Shown here: one piece after another, positions 38,962-50,415 of the stretch
Numbering within the stretch: the first letter of the stretch is position 1
Layout of the letters: every line of letters begins with the position of its first letter
Origin: Rhynchopus euleeides
Lineage: Eukaryota > Euglenozoa > Diplonemea > Diplonemida > Diplonemidae
Assembly (NCBI GenBank): GCA_963210315.1
Contig: OY723261.1
Span: 1,116,001 to 1,180,000 of the forward strand
DNA: 64,000 nucleotides
Direction of reading: 5' to 3'
Position numbers and translations under genes: made by a program
Notes under the pieces: generated by a model
Told to the model about the DNA's origin: nothing
Databases searched by the model: none
What the model saw: only the letters and a program-made list of their open reading frames with translations

Positions 38962-39975
38962 TGCTGAGGCTGTGGCCAAGGGCTGTGGACAAGCGGTGCT
39001 GTTCTGTGGGTGTCCTTCCTCTGTTCTGCCCTTCTCCCCCGTCCCTCTTCACCCCACGCTGCTTTCTCTTCCGTTGAACTGCACGTTATGCCCCCTCTCC
39101 CTGTGCCCTCACCATTGCTGTCCTCTGCAGGACGTTGTCGGTGGGAGACTGCCAGAATAGCTGTTGCTGCCTGCCTGGGTATCACCCCATGTGCACGGCG
39201 TGCGACGTGTAGAGCAGCCCCGGACACGTGCCCCTGTTGCGTGCGCGTGTCGCCGCCAGGTGTTGGTGTTGAGAAGTGTGCCCTTGTGACGTGCCCTCGG
39301 CAGTTATCGGATGTGCTGTCCCTGTGCTGCATGTCTGCATGCCCTGTCTGCGGTGTGTCCCTTCTTCAAGCATCCATTTTGTGTGTGTTGGAGTGTTGAT
39401 GTTCTTTGCTTTGATTTCCCTTGGAGGCACCCTGATGCGCTGGAGAAGGAGCTGACTGTGCCGTGTGCTGTCTCTGTCTTCGGAGGCTACTCTGCGGTGT
39501 CTGACTCCTGTAGCCGTTGCTCGGGTGCCTTGTTTGTGCGTTCACCCGCACGCGTGATCACTTCTTGATTTGTTGTGTTTTCTTGCAAGCTTCCTCGTCT
39601 TCGTTTGGGACCGTTTGTGTGCCCCTGCTCGCCAGCTGACCCACCTGAATGCCTGTCTGACAACAATCGCTGATCGTCGCAGGAGCCCCACACATTCCGC
39701 CCGTTGTTGCCTGCTTTCACTTGTCTGCTGGTGCTGTTCGCTCGCAGTTTTCGTTTGGGGGGGTCACACTCTGTGACCCCCCCCCCCCCACTCGTCCTAC
39801 ACCGCTCCTCCCAGGCCAGGCCCTCCCGAGTCACACATACCACCCTTGGGCCGCATCGCTGAGCCTACGTCGGCAGGCTCCTAAGTGAGTGCCGCCTGCC
39901 GAGCCACTCTCGGGTGGGTCCAGCAGAGGGAATTCTTTTCCGCCAAGTCGGGCAATAGATATAGAAACAGCCAAG
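38962..39975. other. Intergenic, 1.0 kb, with cysteine-rich reading frames of uncertain meaning
   Basis: This lies between the end of the array and the PB1-WD40 gene. A pyrimidine-rich tract ends in CTCTGCAG at about 39,130, a fair splice acceptor. After it, one frame reads a short cysteine-rich tail ending at TAG near 39,211, and another reads about 85 residues with many cysteines ending at TGA near 39,399. The region is rich in TG dinucleotides, which produce Cys codons in any frame, so neither is firm. A C-run lies at 39,777-39,790. Confidence 0.4.
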
Positions 39976-42900
39976 ATGGCAGAGAAGGAAAAACTGGACT
40001 TCATCCTGGGGAAGAAGAAATTCCAATACACAGGTATGTTTCTCCGTGCAGTGTAGTTGCGAGAGCTCCTGGATACATAGGATTTGACATTCTTTTTGAT
40101 GAGGATGTCCGGCTGCCCAGTATCACGATAGTCCCGCCGGAACGCCTGGCCAGGTTACGTCCTACGTGCCGTTCACAACTCCCCAGTTCACCGCGGTGTA
40201 TTTGTTTGATGAGTCAATGCAGCCGCAGGTAACCAGCAGGAATGACCTGAGGGGGATTGTCCTTCGACTGATGATCCCCTCGTCTTCTTCTAGTCGCTGG
40301 GCTGGTCATTCATCATTCATGTCGTGGCCGTCTATTGCCGTCTCGTGCTCCCGACCTCCTCTTCCCAACAGGTTACCGCGAGAAGCGCGAGCAGGACTTC
40401 TTTGAGATGTTCATCAAAACAAACAAGTCAGATGATGTTACAGTATGACCGGTGTCTCGCCGCTGTTGTGCCATGCGATGTGTTCTCGTGTTCACGGTGG
40501 ACTCCAGCCACGGGAGTCTGGGAGCGGGAGTCTGAGAGGGTGTCTTTTTCTGGAGACTCCCGCTAGCGGGAGTCTATTTTCCAGCCAATTTAGGCTAAAG
40601 ACTCCCGCTAGCGGGAGTCCGAGACTCCCGCTAGTTGAGACTCCCGAAAAGGGTTACCCTACCCCCGCTGGAGTCCACCGTGTTGCTTTCTCATCACGCA
40701 CCCAACTACACCTACTGCCTTTCAGAAAGATGATTTGATGGAGTGCTACCACCAGAACTTCGACGTTGTCACGAAGGACGAAGAGGAGCTGTGGGATCTC
40801 TACGTGAAGGAAAAAAAGAAGCAGGCTGAGCGGAAGCGCCGGAAGTCAGAACGTCCAAAGGACGATGACGAGGCGCGTGAGGAAAAGAAGGAGAAGAAAG
40901 AGAAGAAGGACAAGAAAGATAAGAAGGACAAGAAGCGCTACGAAGACAGCGATGAGGAGGGCAGGAGCAGCAGGCGGAAGGACGGCGACCACAGCGCCAG
41001 GCGCCGCCGTGATGAGGACGAAAGCCCCAGGCGACGCCGTCGCGCCTCCGATTCCGAAGACGAGGCACCGACCAGCAGCTCCCGCGTTCCCCAGTCGGCA
41101 GTATACTCGCCGCAGCGGCAGTCGGAGATCCAGAGCTTCATCGACAGCGTCATCAATAACGTATGCCACACTAAGTTGACCCTTGTGCTCACTGCTTGCC
41201 AAGACGGAGAAGCTGTGTTCACCCTGCTGTCGGAAGTTGGGAGCGAATTTTTGGCGAGATCCGGTAGTCTTCTGTGCCTCTCACCTGCCTTCAACCAGGC
41301 AGCGAAATACCCCTTGGTTGTTGCCTGAGACCCGGCACCATGGCCACGTCTGCGGGGGACAGGGCACACCCACACCCACGACCACACAGGAGGACCCCTA
41401 TACCGCGCGCCTGGGCCCGTCTGCCCCACCCCCCCCGATGGATGACGACATCATGGGGCAGGGCACGGCCCGCTCAGGCCCTGCCAGCAGCCCCCGTCCC
41501 TCGACTGACGAGAAGGTATGGAAGTCGGACATCGATCTGTGTGATTGTGTTGTTTGTAGACGAATGATGTGACTTTCGTAGCTTTACTCCTAGGGCGTGG
41601 GTTTGGATCCTCAGAGGCTTCTACAGTGGGTTCTCGGGGGTGCCCTGCAGCCCCAGCGTAGTGTGCCTGCAGTGTTGTGGCAGTGTATCCTGGGATGCCG
41701 TCTTCCCTTTCGCTTGATTTGGGAAGTTGTAATCGATCTGCATCCATCTCGCACACAGGGAAACCAGCTGTTTACCATCAAGCTTGCGCTGGAAGGCACT
41801 GAAGTGCTCAAACAGCTCACCGTCACACGTGTGATTCTGTTTTCCGATATGATGGCCGAGGTGGAGAAGAAATGGGGGCGGCGACTGGTATGTCTTGCCT
41901 CTCTGTCTGGGATTGCCCCACAAGCTTGCATGATGCGAGGCTGGCCTGTGGGAGCTCTGTCACTTTTCCTTTTGCCCCACCTTACGAAGCGATCTGTTGT
42001 TGCTTGGCAATACACATCACAGGCCGAGGCCCCAGGCACCCTCAGGGAGCCCTTCACATTTTTGTTCTGCCCCTGCGAGTCTCAAGGAAGCGATTCCCTC
42101 GGCATGTCACCCCAGCTGCCGAACGGCACAAGGTGCACGCTCCGTACAGGGCTCACGGCTACCACATCCTCACACAGGTGATGTCTTACGAGGACGAGGA
42201 GGGGGACAAGATTGAGATCGACGACGACGATACTCTGCAGATCTTCTTCGAGACACAGCTCGCCGACGGCAAGAAGAAGCTGCGGCTCCTGTGCGGTGAA
42301 GAGCGGAAACCCCCTGCTGACGATGCGCTCACCGAGCAAGTCACCGTGGAGAAGCCGAAGGTGGCAGAGGTCGACGAGCCAAAGCCGGTGCCCCAGAAGC
42401 CGAAAGAGCTCAAAACCTTCACGGGGCACACTGCTGCTATCTACAGCTGCTGCTTCAACCCCAACGGGGAGAAGATCCTCTCTGCGTCACGTGACAAGAC
42501 GCTTCGCATCTGGAGCACCCGTGATGGTACTGTGAAGCAGACCTTCCGCGGGCACACCGGGTTTGTCCTCTCGTGTGACTTCTCACCCAACGACAACCAC
42601 ATCGTCTCATCCGACGCTGAGACCATGTGCAAAATCTGGGATGCGCGCAGCGGGAAGAAGATTGTGACCCTGAAGGGCCATACGGACAAGGTGTACTCTG
42701 TGAAGTACTCACCCCAAGGGACGCACATTGCGTCTGCATCTTGCGACTACACATGCAAGGTGTGGAATGCGGAGACAGGCAGCAAGGTGTCGACCCTCAA
42801 AGGGCACGAGCTTGCCGTCTTCGCCTGCGGCTTCTCCCAGGACAGCAGACACATTGCGTCTGCTGCCGACGACCGCACTCTCAAGGTATACAGCCAGTGT

Positions 42901-43880
42901 GTTGTCTCTTGTGCCTCCCACCCACTCACCTGCAGCTGTGGGATTGGCGGGAAAGCAAGGAGATGGGCACATTCAAGGGGCACGGCGCCACTGTGTGGTC
43001 CGTGTGCTTCAGCCCCGACGACAAGTATCTCCTTTCAGCCTCCATGGACTACGAGATCAAGGTATGCTGGGATCTATGCTTGCATGTGCGGCAGGCTGTC
43101 GTGTAGATTGGGGATCCCCAAGGGAGGGCAGCATGTCAGGGTCCTCGAAGGCTATGTGTGCGACACTCCTCATGAATCTATAGATGGCATCGCCCGGGTC
43201 TGCGCCTGTCAGAACTCGCTAGGTGGGAGGGTTCTCAGTTCTCAGACATCCGTGAGAGTCAGTGCCCTTCTCTTCACTTCTGCGCACCATTCACACCGCC
43301 ATCCACTCAGGTGTGGGACATCGGGATGCGGAAGGAGATCAAGACCTTCACAGGGCACAACAGCCCCATCCACCATGCGATCTACGCGAAGAACGGGAAG
43401 TACATTGTGTCATGTGCGAGGGACTGGACTCTGATGGTATGCATGCCATGAAAATGTTTTGGCCAACCTTTTCGGCTCAGCTTTAGTGCCAACAATTGAG
43501 CAGATGTGGATGTGTGCTCTCAGTTGAGGTTCCTGTTTCCACGCTTCCAAGCCCCCTCAGGGATAAATACACCCTGTAGGGTTTTTGGCTCCGGGTTATG
43601 CGACATGACTGCAGCGAAAGTTTCGGAAGTCCAGAAACTGATTCTGCTGCAGCACGTTGACAATCCGTGAAGACAGGGTGCCCCCTCTCTCCCTGTTACC
43701 CCCGTCTCTCCCACCCGTGCTTCTCTACAGATCCGCGAAGCCGAGCAGGGGAAGCTGAAGGAGACCCTGACGGGGCACCACAGCACCGTGTACCACACTG
43801 CCGTGCACGAGAACCTGCTTCTGTCGTGCAGTCTCGACGACACACTCAAGCTGTGGCTGTTCCCGAAGCACCTCCAATAG
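39976..43880 (+). CDS. PB1 domain plus seven-bladed WD40 protein, 9 exons
   Basis: Exons: 39976-40033, 40372-40442, 40726-41160, 41390-41515, 41759-41887, 42178-42885, 42936-43061, 43311-43436 and 43731-43880; 642 residues. The phases agree at every join. Residues 1-75 are charged and unrecognised; about 75-190 are Lys/Glu then Arg/Ser-rich low complexity. Residues 232-315 are a PB1 domain: TIKL with the basic-face lysine, the VEKKWGR helix, and an acidic YEDEEGDKIEI loop (OPCA motif), so it could bind PB1 partners by either face. From about residue 330 there are seven WD repeats, each with GH and WD-like ends, closing at KHLQ and TAG. PB1 domains dimerise signalling scaffolds and WD40 propellers bind partners, so a cytoplasmic or nuclear scaffold is likely. 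I do not recognise an orthologue. The ATG has good context (CCAAGATGG). Intron 2 holds a transposable element. Confidence 0.9.
40493..40682. mobile_element. 190-bp TIR element (MITE-like) in intron 2 of the PB1-WD40 gene
   Basis: The ends are inverted repeats, CACGGTGGACTCCAGC and its complement, flanked by TT on both sides (a possible 2-bp target duplication). Inside, a 20-bp perfect palindrome, GACTCCCGCTAGCGGGAGTC, occurs twice (40,555-40,574 and 40,600-40,619) with partial copies around it. No coding capacity. Without it intron 2 would be about 91 bp, near the size of the shortest introns here. A diverged copy in the opposite orientation lies at 49,012-49,192. Confidence 0.85.
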
Positions 43881-46800
43881 AGCTTCTGCTTCATGGCATG
43901 CAGTGTGTTGTCTCGGGTGTGGAAGGCCCGACTCGCAAAGTGCCTTGCTCTGTCGGACGTACCTCGCTGAACATCCCCAGGGGTGGTGCGGTGTGTCGGA
44001 GAGCAAGGCCTCTGACCAGTTGCTGCCTGTGACTGTGCGTTGGGGTGTGTGCGCAACGTTCATAGTGGATATCGCGTCAAGAGCGGGGTGCTCGGTGCGC
44101 TCGGCACTTCCCGCAACATCTCACAAAAAAATCGTTCAATTTATTCAAAATATTCGCGTGTACACAGGTTGTCGGAGGTGTACACAAAGCAAAACAACCA
44201 ACAACCCACCTGGCGTGCGCACTGCCCGTCACACCATACCACGACATGTCGTCAAGAAATCGGGCCTCGGTGGAGGCAGCCTCGAACCGACCCGCACGGG
44301 TCGGGTGGCACTGCCTCCACCAGGTGTGACCACTAAAGTTGTTGCGACTCCAAACATACACCTCCCAGTCGCAAAAGGGAAGACGACATGCTTCGATCGG
44401 GGCACGTGGGAGAGGGGACAGGGGAAGGGGTTTTGGGGCGGGCGTGTCTGTTTTGTGTGCCGTTGTTTGTGGTGGGGGGGGGGTGCGTGGAAGGTGGGGG
44501 GGGGGCGGTGGGAACGGAGGAGCGGTCGCAGCAAAAAAAATATTCAACACGAAAGCAGAATGACAGAGCGCCTATATCTGAAACACACTCCAACAACACT
44601 CCCAAAAAAAAGCCGAGTCCAGCCCTCATCTAGCCACTGGCACTTGCCGCCTGGGAGTATCCCACGCACCTCCCCACACCTTGTTCTCTACACCTGCTGC
44701 CCGCCCACATCCCCCCCCCCTCCTAGAGAACCAGATCCATTTCCAACCAAGGCAGCGCCTCCACCCCTCCCCCCGAAGCCTAAAGTCTCGTTGGGGGCTG
44801 GGCATACGGGGGGAGGGGATTGCTCTGTGTGTGGCGTGGTCGTGCCACGAAAAATAAAAGTGCGTTGAAAAATTGTCAAAAAAATTGCAACAGTTCTACG
44901 GTTGGGGGGGGGTGTGGGGTGTCTGTGGTTCTGTGGGTCAGCATGCAAATGGTCAGAAAGCTCTTCGGAGGCTGGAATATTCCAGCCTCCGAAGACAAAA
45001 CGGGCATGGGGACACGGGGAAGGGTGCAGCGAGAACGGAGACAACTGAACACGGAACAGGGGGGCATCCACCAGTAGTATCGGGATGTTTGTCACCTATC
45101 TTGACTAGCGCTGGTGACCCATCGCCATCCTTCCCTGGATTTCGATGGACGGATGAATCCGATAATATCTGACGGTCTATGCATGCAAGGAGCCTTCTCG
45201 ACACGGCCCTGTGCCACACTGGCTCAGTTTTGTATCTGATTCCTCCATGTGTGCTTGATGGGGATGAAGAGGAGAGCTTGAGGGACTTGTGCCGACCCAC
45301 ACCCCCTTGTGATATCAGGGTGTATTGCTTGCACCCCTTATGGTCACGTTTCTCTTTTCGGTGCGTGTATCTCTCTTCCGGATCTCCCCATCCCCCCCCC
45401 CCCCCGCTACTCCGTTGTTGCTGAACACTGTCGCGACGGTGGCCCAAATTTAAACGAAGAAAGCGCAACCAAAAAGGCAAGAAACTGGACTCAATGATAC
45501 AGCCGTGCACCACTCCGGCGACGTCATGCACAGCGAGCGGGTAAGGGTACAAAGTCATCAATCTCATGCGGTGTTTGGATTGGTTATGCTGCAGCACGTT
45601 TGTCAGATGTAAACCTACGCACAGCTCTTCCGATGGGGGTCGTTGTTCCAAACATACCCGGATTTGGTTTTTTCTAACAGGGGGGGTCCAAAGCCTCCCC
45701 CACCCTCCCTTCTCTGTCGTGTTGCTGTTGGCGATGGCCAGCTGATCCTTCCTCCTCTTCCGCTCAACGGAGTGAAGGGGGTGCGGTGTCGGCCCGACAT
45801 GTTCGCCCCACCTCCACCTCCCACCCCCCCGGTTCTGCTTTATACGAGGTGAAGGGAGGCGCAAACTCTGTGCCTTGCTTCTTTCTCACCACCCCCACCT
45901 TCATTTTTTCTGCTTTGCGCAAGCAAAATAACATGCGTACCGCCTTTTGTCTGGCACAAACATGAATATTTCCGCCTTCAGGGTCCTGTTGTGACCTCAC
46001 TCCGATCTCTCATCCCCGCTACTTCTTTCTCTGCTGTTCCGCCCCCTCGTGGCGCCGGTGGTGTCGGCATGCAAGCTGCAGATGGTGGCTGTGTTGCAGA
46101 GTGCAGACGATGCTACCTCTCTTCTCATCAGTTAGTCCGCGTGCGTACGGCTCTCCAACCATACCCCACACCACGCCACCACCACCACCCCCCACCCCCT
46201 CTATTTCTGACTCTTTTTATCTCTTCTCTTGCACAAGTACCAAACTCGTAGGATGTTGCCCGGCTGAACTTGATCCAGCCCCACCCCTCCACAGCATCTT
46301 TCTCCTCCCGTGCCTTGAATGCACCGCAGTTCCTTTCGTCCCCCGCCTTGGAGACAATGATGGGGATGTTTCGTTTCTGTTCAAATGGCACCAAAAGAAA
46401 AGACGTCTCGTCACATTGTGTACCGGTAACGCGGCACATTATTGGGTTTTTGGTGATGTGGGTGGGGGGGGGGGGTGGGGGGGTGGGCAGGCTGGGGGCG
46501 GGTGTGTTCATCTGCAGGGCAAACCCCCCTCTGTCTTTTTGTTTCTCCCCCCACCCCCCCCCCCCCTCCCCTCCCCCCCTTTTTGCAGTGGGGGGGTGGT
46601 GGAAGATTGAAAAGACTGCCCCTGAACCCCCCCCCCTTCCCTTGGAAGCCGCCGTTGCAAAGCAAAAGAAACCAAGAAAAGATCACACACGGGTCATACC
46701 CTCTGCACGCACCCTGCTTTCTCCTGCTCTCTGATATTGCGGCAGCCGCTTCACTCTGTAGGGGTGAATATGGCAACCGTTGCTACTCCACGTGCACAGC

Positions 46801-48302
46801 ACGTGCCCCCCACCACAGGGTTACAGAAGCGCTGATCGCGGGCTGCCGCCTTCTGGTCACACCCCGCTGGGTGTCGCTGTTGGCGGTGTCAGCATCCGCC
46901 TCTGCATCCCTTCATGGCTGCCCCAGTCTCAGGGCAGGGAGAAGCAAACAAAGGGTGTGCGCACCACTCCCAATGGAATCACTGCGGGGGTTTGCCCCCC
47001 GCTCGGGCACGGGCGGACAAACCCTTTTGCTTTTACGGTTTTTTTTGACATCTTTCCGATTCAGACAGGGCCCCGTGTGACTTTGGTCACTTCCTTCGAA
47101 ATCCTAGTCAGCGAGACTCACACGAGACGTGGCCTAACTCGCCACGGATCACAAGAGACGGGACGCCGCACCCACACTGCCTGGCATGGAGGTGGCAGGC
47201 AAGGTTGTCCCTGATCGGCATCTCGCCCAACGGAATGGCTTCCCTGTAGGGTTTAGTTTTTACAGCGAATTCGGATCTCGAAGATGCTCCTGTTGTTCTG
47301 ATGTTCCAGCTCTGCTGGGGTGGCGTCAGCCCCTCCCCTTCACTCCCCACGTCGGCCGGTGGGACCCGCGACGGGCGAGAGCCTCGCTACCAGGCCTGTC
47401 ACCTTCGGTGACGTGCTCGTACCAATCAAAGGCTTAAATGGGTTTCATTCGGCGGTTCACGCTGAATGACTTCTTCACACCTGACCTCCTTTGTCAAAGT
47501 GGAGGTTGCCTGTCCCTCCTCTTGCGACGTGGGCGAAATACTGTTGTGTGCAGCAGGGGGTGAGAGGGGTGTCGTTGCTCTTTCGGCAGCAGCTTTGCTG
47601 CCGAGGTGGGTGGGGGTGGATGCACCATTTTTTTGACTCTCGCAGCTGTTTGCTTTTTTGTCGGACGATTTCGATGATCAGATATCTTTTTGGCACCACC
47701 CTCCGCGCTCTCCGGTTGAATCTCTGTACCTTACCCTTCTCCCAAATCACGACCCGGCCATACCCTGTCCTGTGCATGCCCCACTTCCACCCAGGGATAT
47801 CATTGGTGCCCACAGAAGGAGGGGTGGCCTAATGCATGGGCTTCGATTGGTTCCCATCACTGTTGAGTTGTCACTACCCTCTCCGAACCTATTCCGAAGT
47901 GAGTTATCCGAGCTTCTAACTCAGGAGGCCTTGCCCAGGGGCTTTTGCCTGTGTGTGAGTGATGTTCATCGAACTTGCTGGATGCCCCTGCTCTGGCCAG
48001 GACACAGTCCATCGAGGCAAAATATGCACCAAGACATCCACCCCGCCCCCCCCCCCCCCCGAAATCGCGAGGAGGTGCTGGGGGACTTGCCTTTGCTTTC
48101 GACAAATGATGAGCAAATGTTCGGTAGTGGCCCGAAATCGCTGCCCCTGGAACGTTGCCTCGGAGGGTTCCTTGCACCTACACCACCGGAGATGTTTTTC
48201 ATCGAGCCGGAAACATTTTGCGCTATTTTTTTCTTCTCGCAGGCCAACCTTTTTGTGCGTTGTGTGTGTGTTCGTATGACCAGCTTTTTTTAGAGTGGGT
48301 TC
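43881..48302. other. Intergenic, 4.4 kb, no gene recognised
   Basis: Long G and C runs (for example 44,471-44,510, 45,388-45,406, 46,458-46,490 and 46,550-46,580) and low-complexity stretches break any coding pattern. Open frames exist on both strands, the longest being 303 codons on the minus strand (44,953-45,864), but none shows a domain, a splice pattern or a codon bias like the real genes. A 32-bp palindrome at 44,963-44,994 and a hairpin-rich stretch at 47,340-47,460 are the only structured parts. Confidence 0.6.
44963..44994. repeat. 32-bp perfect palindrome
   Basis: The left half is CTTCGGAGGCTGGAAT and the right half is its exact reverse complement, with no spacer. The centre GGAATATTCC resembles paired heat-shock-element half sites (nGAAnnTTCn). 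It may be a transcription-factor site, a cruciform or the remnant of an inverted-repeat element. No gene with a supported start lies within several kilobases. Confidence 0.9.
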
Positions 48303-48310
48303 GCCCAGAT

Positions 48311-49490
48311 CAGGGTATAAGATAGACTTTTTTTCTGGCGCCGTTTTCCGGTTTTTCTGGTTTTAAAAATTTTTCGCGCGCGCCTTCGGCGCGCGCGACC
48401 CGCGCAAACCCTCCCAGAATCTGAGAGGGCCCGGTGCCTGCGCGCGTCCTGTCGTACTGAGGCTGCTTGGTGGGGCAGGCGCAGCAGCTGCTTTGAAAGT
48501 TTGGACTCTCGGCCAAAAAACCGGTCTGGTGCAATTTTCAGGGGGGTCTGGGGGGCGGAGCCCCCCAGCCGCCGGAGGCCACGGTAGTGAACATCTGTTC
48601 CCTACAGTCTGGATTCGCTTGTAAGTAGGAAGGCTTCGCTGTATCGCAGCCCGGCCAGCAGGAGATCACTGGTCCTTAACCTTCAGGGTGGAGGAGGGCG
48701 GGGGAGCGACCACTCGTGACAGGTGTGCGTTGTGGGTGGAGTGGGTGCACGACAGACCTTGTCATGGCCAAAGGGTCCACGAGATCTCTGCACACATTCC
48801 GTTATCGAGGAGATGGGCACCTAGCTGTGACGACAGGCAACAAACAAATCTCATCTGTTAGTTGCCCCCAATAGGCTTGGCGACCTTCAAGACTGCTTGA
48901 AAGACGTTCGTGTTCTCGTCTCAGCCCTCCAGACAAGCAGATCTGTCTCGAGTTGGTGGGCTGTCGCCATGTATTCGATGGCACCGAGTGACGCTGCACA
49001 GAGGCAGACGACACGGTGAACTCCAGCGGAGGTTACCCTACCTCCGCTGGAGTACACCGTGTGTCTCCCATGAGTCTCAACTACCGGGAGTCTGAGCGTA
49101 AATTAGCTGGAAAATAGACTCCCGTCTCCAGTACAGACTGCAGTCTTAGACTCCCTCTTAGACACTCGCTAGGGTGGCTGGAGTCCACCATGTGTGCACC
49201 TTCAAACAGAAGAGACCTGCATGACGAGGGCATCACCACCCACCGGGCCACCCGCTAGGTCCATTTTTTCTTCTCCGCTTCTCTGCCTTCTTTGGACTAT
49301 TTGAGCTCTGTGCGGATCACGATGGGGTCACTTTCTATTTTTTTATGGCGTTTTTTCTGACTGTTTTACTGTCCCAAAGTCACAAAAAAACCGCCAAAAA
49401 TGAGATCGACCTTTTTTTTTTTTCCAGAAAACCGGGAACCGGGAAACCCTGGTTTTGAAAACCGGAAAACCAGACCTATCTTATCCCCTG
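48311..49490. mobile_element. Non-autonomous hAT-like DNA transposon, 1.18 kb
   Basis: The terminal inverted repeats begin CAGGGTATAAGATAG on the left and CAGGGGATAAGATAG on the right, read inward, and are followed by related T-rich CCGGTTTT motifs. The element is flanked by a perfect 8-bp direct repeat, GCCCAGAT, at 48,303-48,310 and 49,491-49,498. CAGGG ends plus an 8-bp duplication are the hallmark of the hAT superfamily. No transposase frame is visible, so it would depend on an enzyme encoded elsewhere. Near the left end is an 11-bp-arm GC hairpin with a three-base loop (48,374-48,398). A second element is nested at 49,012-49,192. The perfect target duplication suggests a fairly young insertion. 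Confidence 0.88.
49012..49192. mobile_element. 181-bp TIR element nested in the hAT-like element
   Basis: It begins CACGGTGAACTCCAGC and ends with a near match to its complement (GCTGGAGTCCACCATG). Its interior aligns in reverse orientation with the element at 40,493-40,682, sharing GAGTCTCAACTA, TAAATT and GGCTGGAAAATAGACTCC motifs in order. The ends have mutated and no target duplication is clear. A near-palindromic stretch of about 50 bp occupies the left end. It is older than, or less conserved than, the intron copy. Confidence 0.75.
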
Positions 49491-49774
49491 GCCCAGATTA
49501 CAACCCGCTGTCTGGCTTTTTCGTTCTGTTACTCTGAATGCTTTTTTAGGGCTGCCTCAGACCTGGCTGCGAAGCCGCCCCTTGTCCGTTGACATTGTTT
49601 TTCGGGTTTGGTGACCCCACCCGCCGCCCCGCCTTCCCGCGCGCAGCCCCTGTGCTGTTCCCGCACGGCGGATCTTGGGAAACACAAACCAACTCCAGAC
49701 CCCCTCCCCAAAGGGGGGGGGGGTGAACCAGCGCCTCTTTTTTCAACAACTAGGGCATGCACCAGCACACCACC

Positions 49775-49840
49775 CACACACACACACACACACACTTCGA
49801 CTTCATTACCCCCCTCCACACACACACACACACACACACA
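49775..49840. repeat. Paired CA microsatellites
   Basis: Two runs of CA dinucleotides (49,775-49,795 and 49,817-49,840) are separated by a short unique stretch. The reading frames across this stretch are artefacts of the dinucleotide repeat. Confidence 0.95.
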
Positions 49841-50415
49841 GAGAACGAAAATAAGGTGCTGTGTCGTCAAGAATTCTTGAGCCCAGCAATATCCATAGAG
49901 GCATTGTGCCGAGGAGTGTTTGTTAGCAACAACCCCAAAAAGCCTAAAAGAAAAAGGAGGCAGTAAGGGCTTGCATGGGAGTCAGAAGCTGGGTGGGTGG
50001 AGGGGGGGGGTAATGGTCGCTGTGCAAAAGAAAATATGCCCTGAATGGCGAACGCCACACTTTGTGTGGCGTGTGGTGTCAGAATATCCCCACCCCCACC
50101 ACCACCCCCCCCCCTCCTTCCCCGAAACTATACGCCGAAATCCCTGGGATGAAACAAAAGCCACAGATCACAGTGGTGCACACGGTGTGGATGGTGGATG
50201 GCACATTCGAAGACGGCACGTTGAGAAAAATGCAACATAACACAGAACTAAAACTGCGTTCTCACGCCAGGGGACTGGCTGGGGGTTGTCAGGTGCGGAT
50301 CCTACGGCTGCGAGGCTAAAGGGTTCCGAGAAAAGGGGGGTTTTCCGAAAAGAATCTGGTGCAGTTCAGGCGAAGGTCCCTGTGTTGTAGCGGGACCCTG
50401 TCTGTAGTTGCACTG
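49841..50415. other. Intergenic, 0.6 kb, nothing recognised
   Basis: G and C runs near 50,000 and 50,105, and no open frame with coding character. It ends at the left terminus of the AT-rich foldback element. Confidence 0.5.

Noticed and set aside
28282-38979. 3,565-codon open frame on the minus strand across the array
   Set aside because: A 168-bp unit keeps one antisense frame open in every copy, so length is not evidence. Changes silent on the + strand cause replacements here (for example VGN/VRD), and the composition is typical of an antisense shadow.
44953-45864. 303-codon minus-strand frame
   Set aside because: No domain; it crosses G/C runs and a palindrome, and the composition is like neighbouring non-coding DNA.
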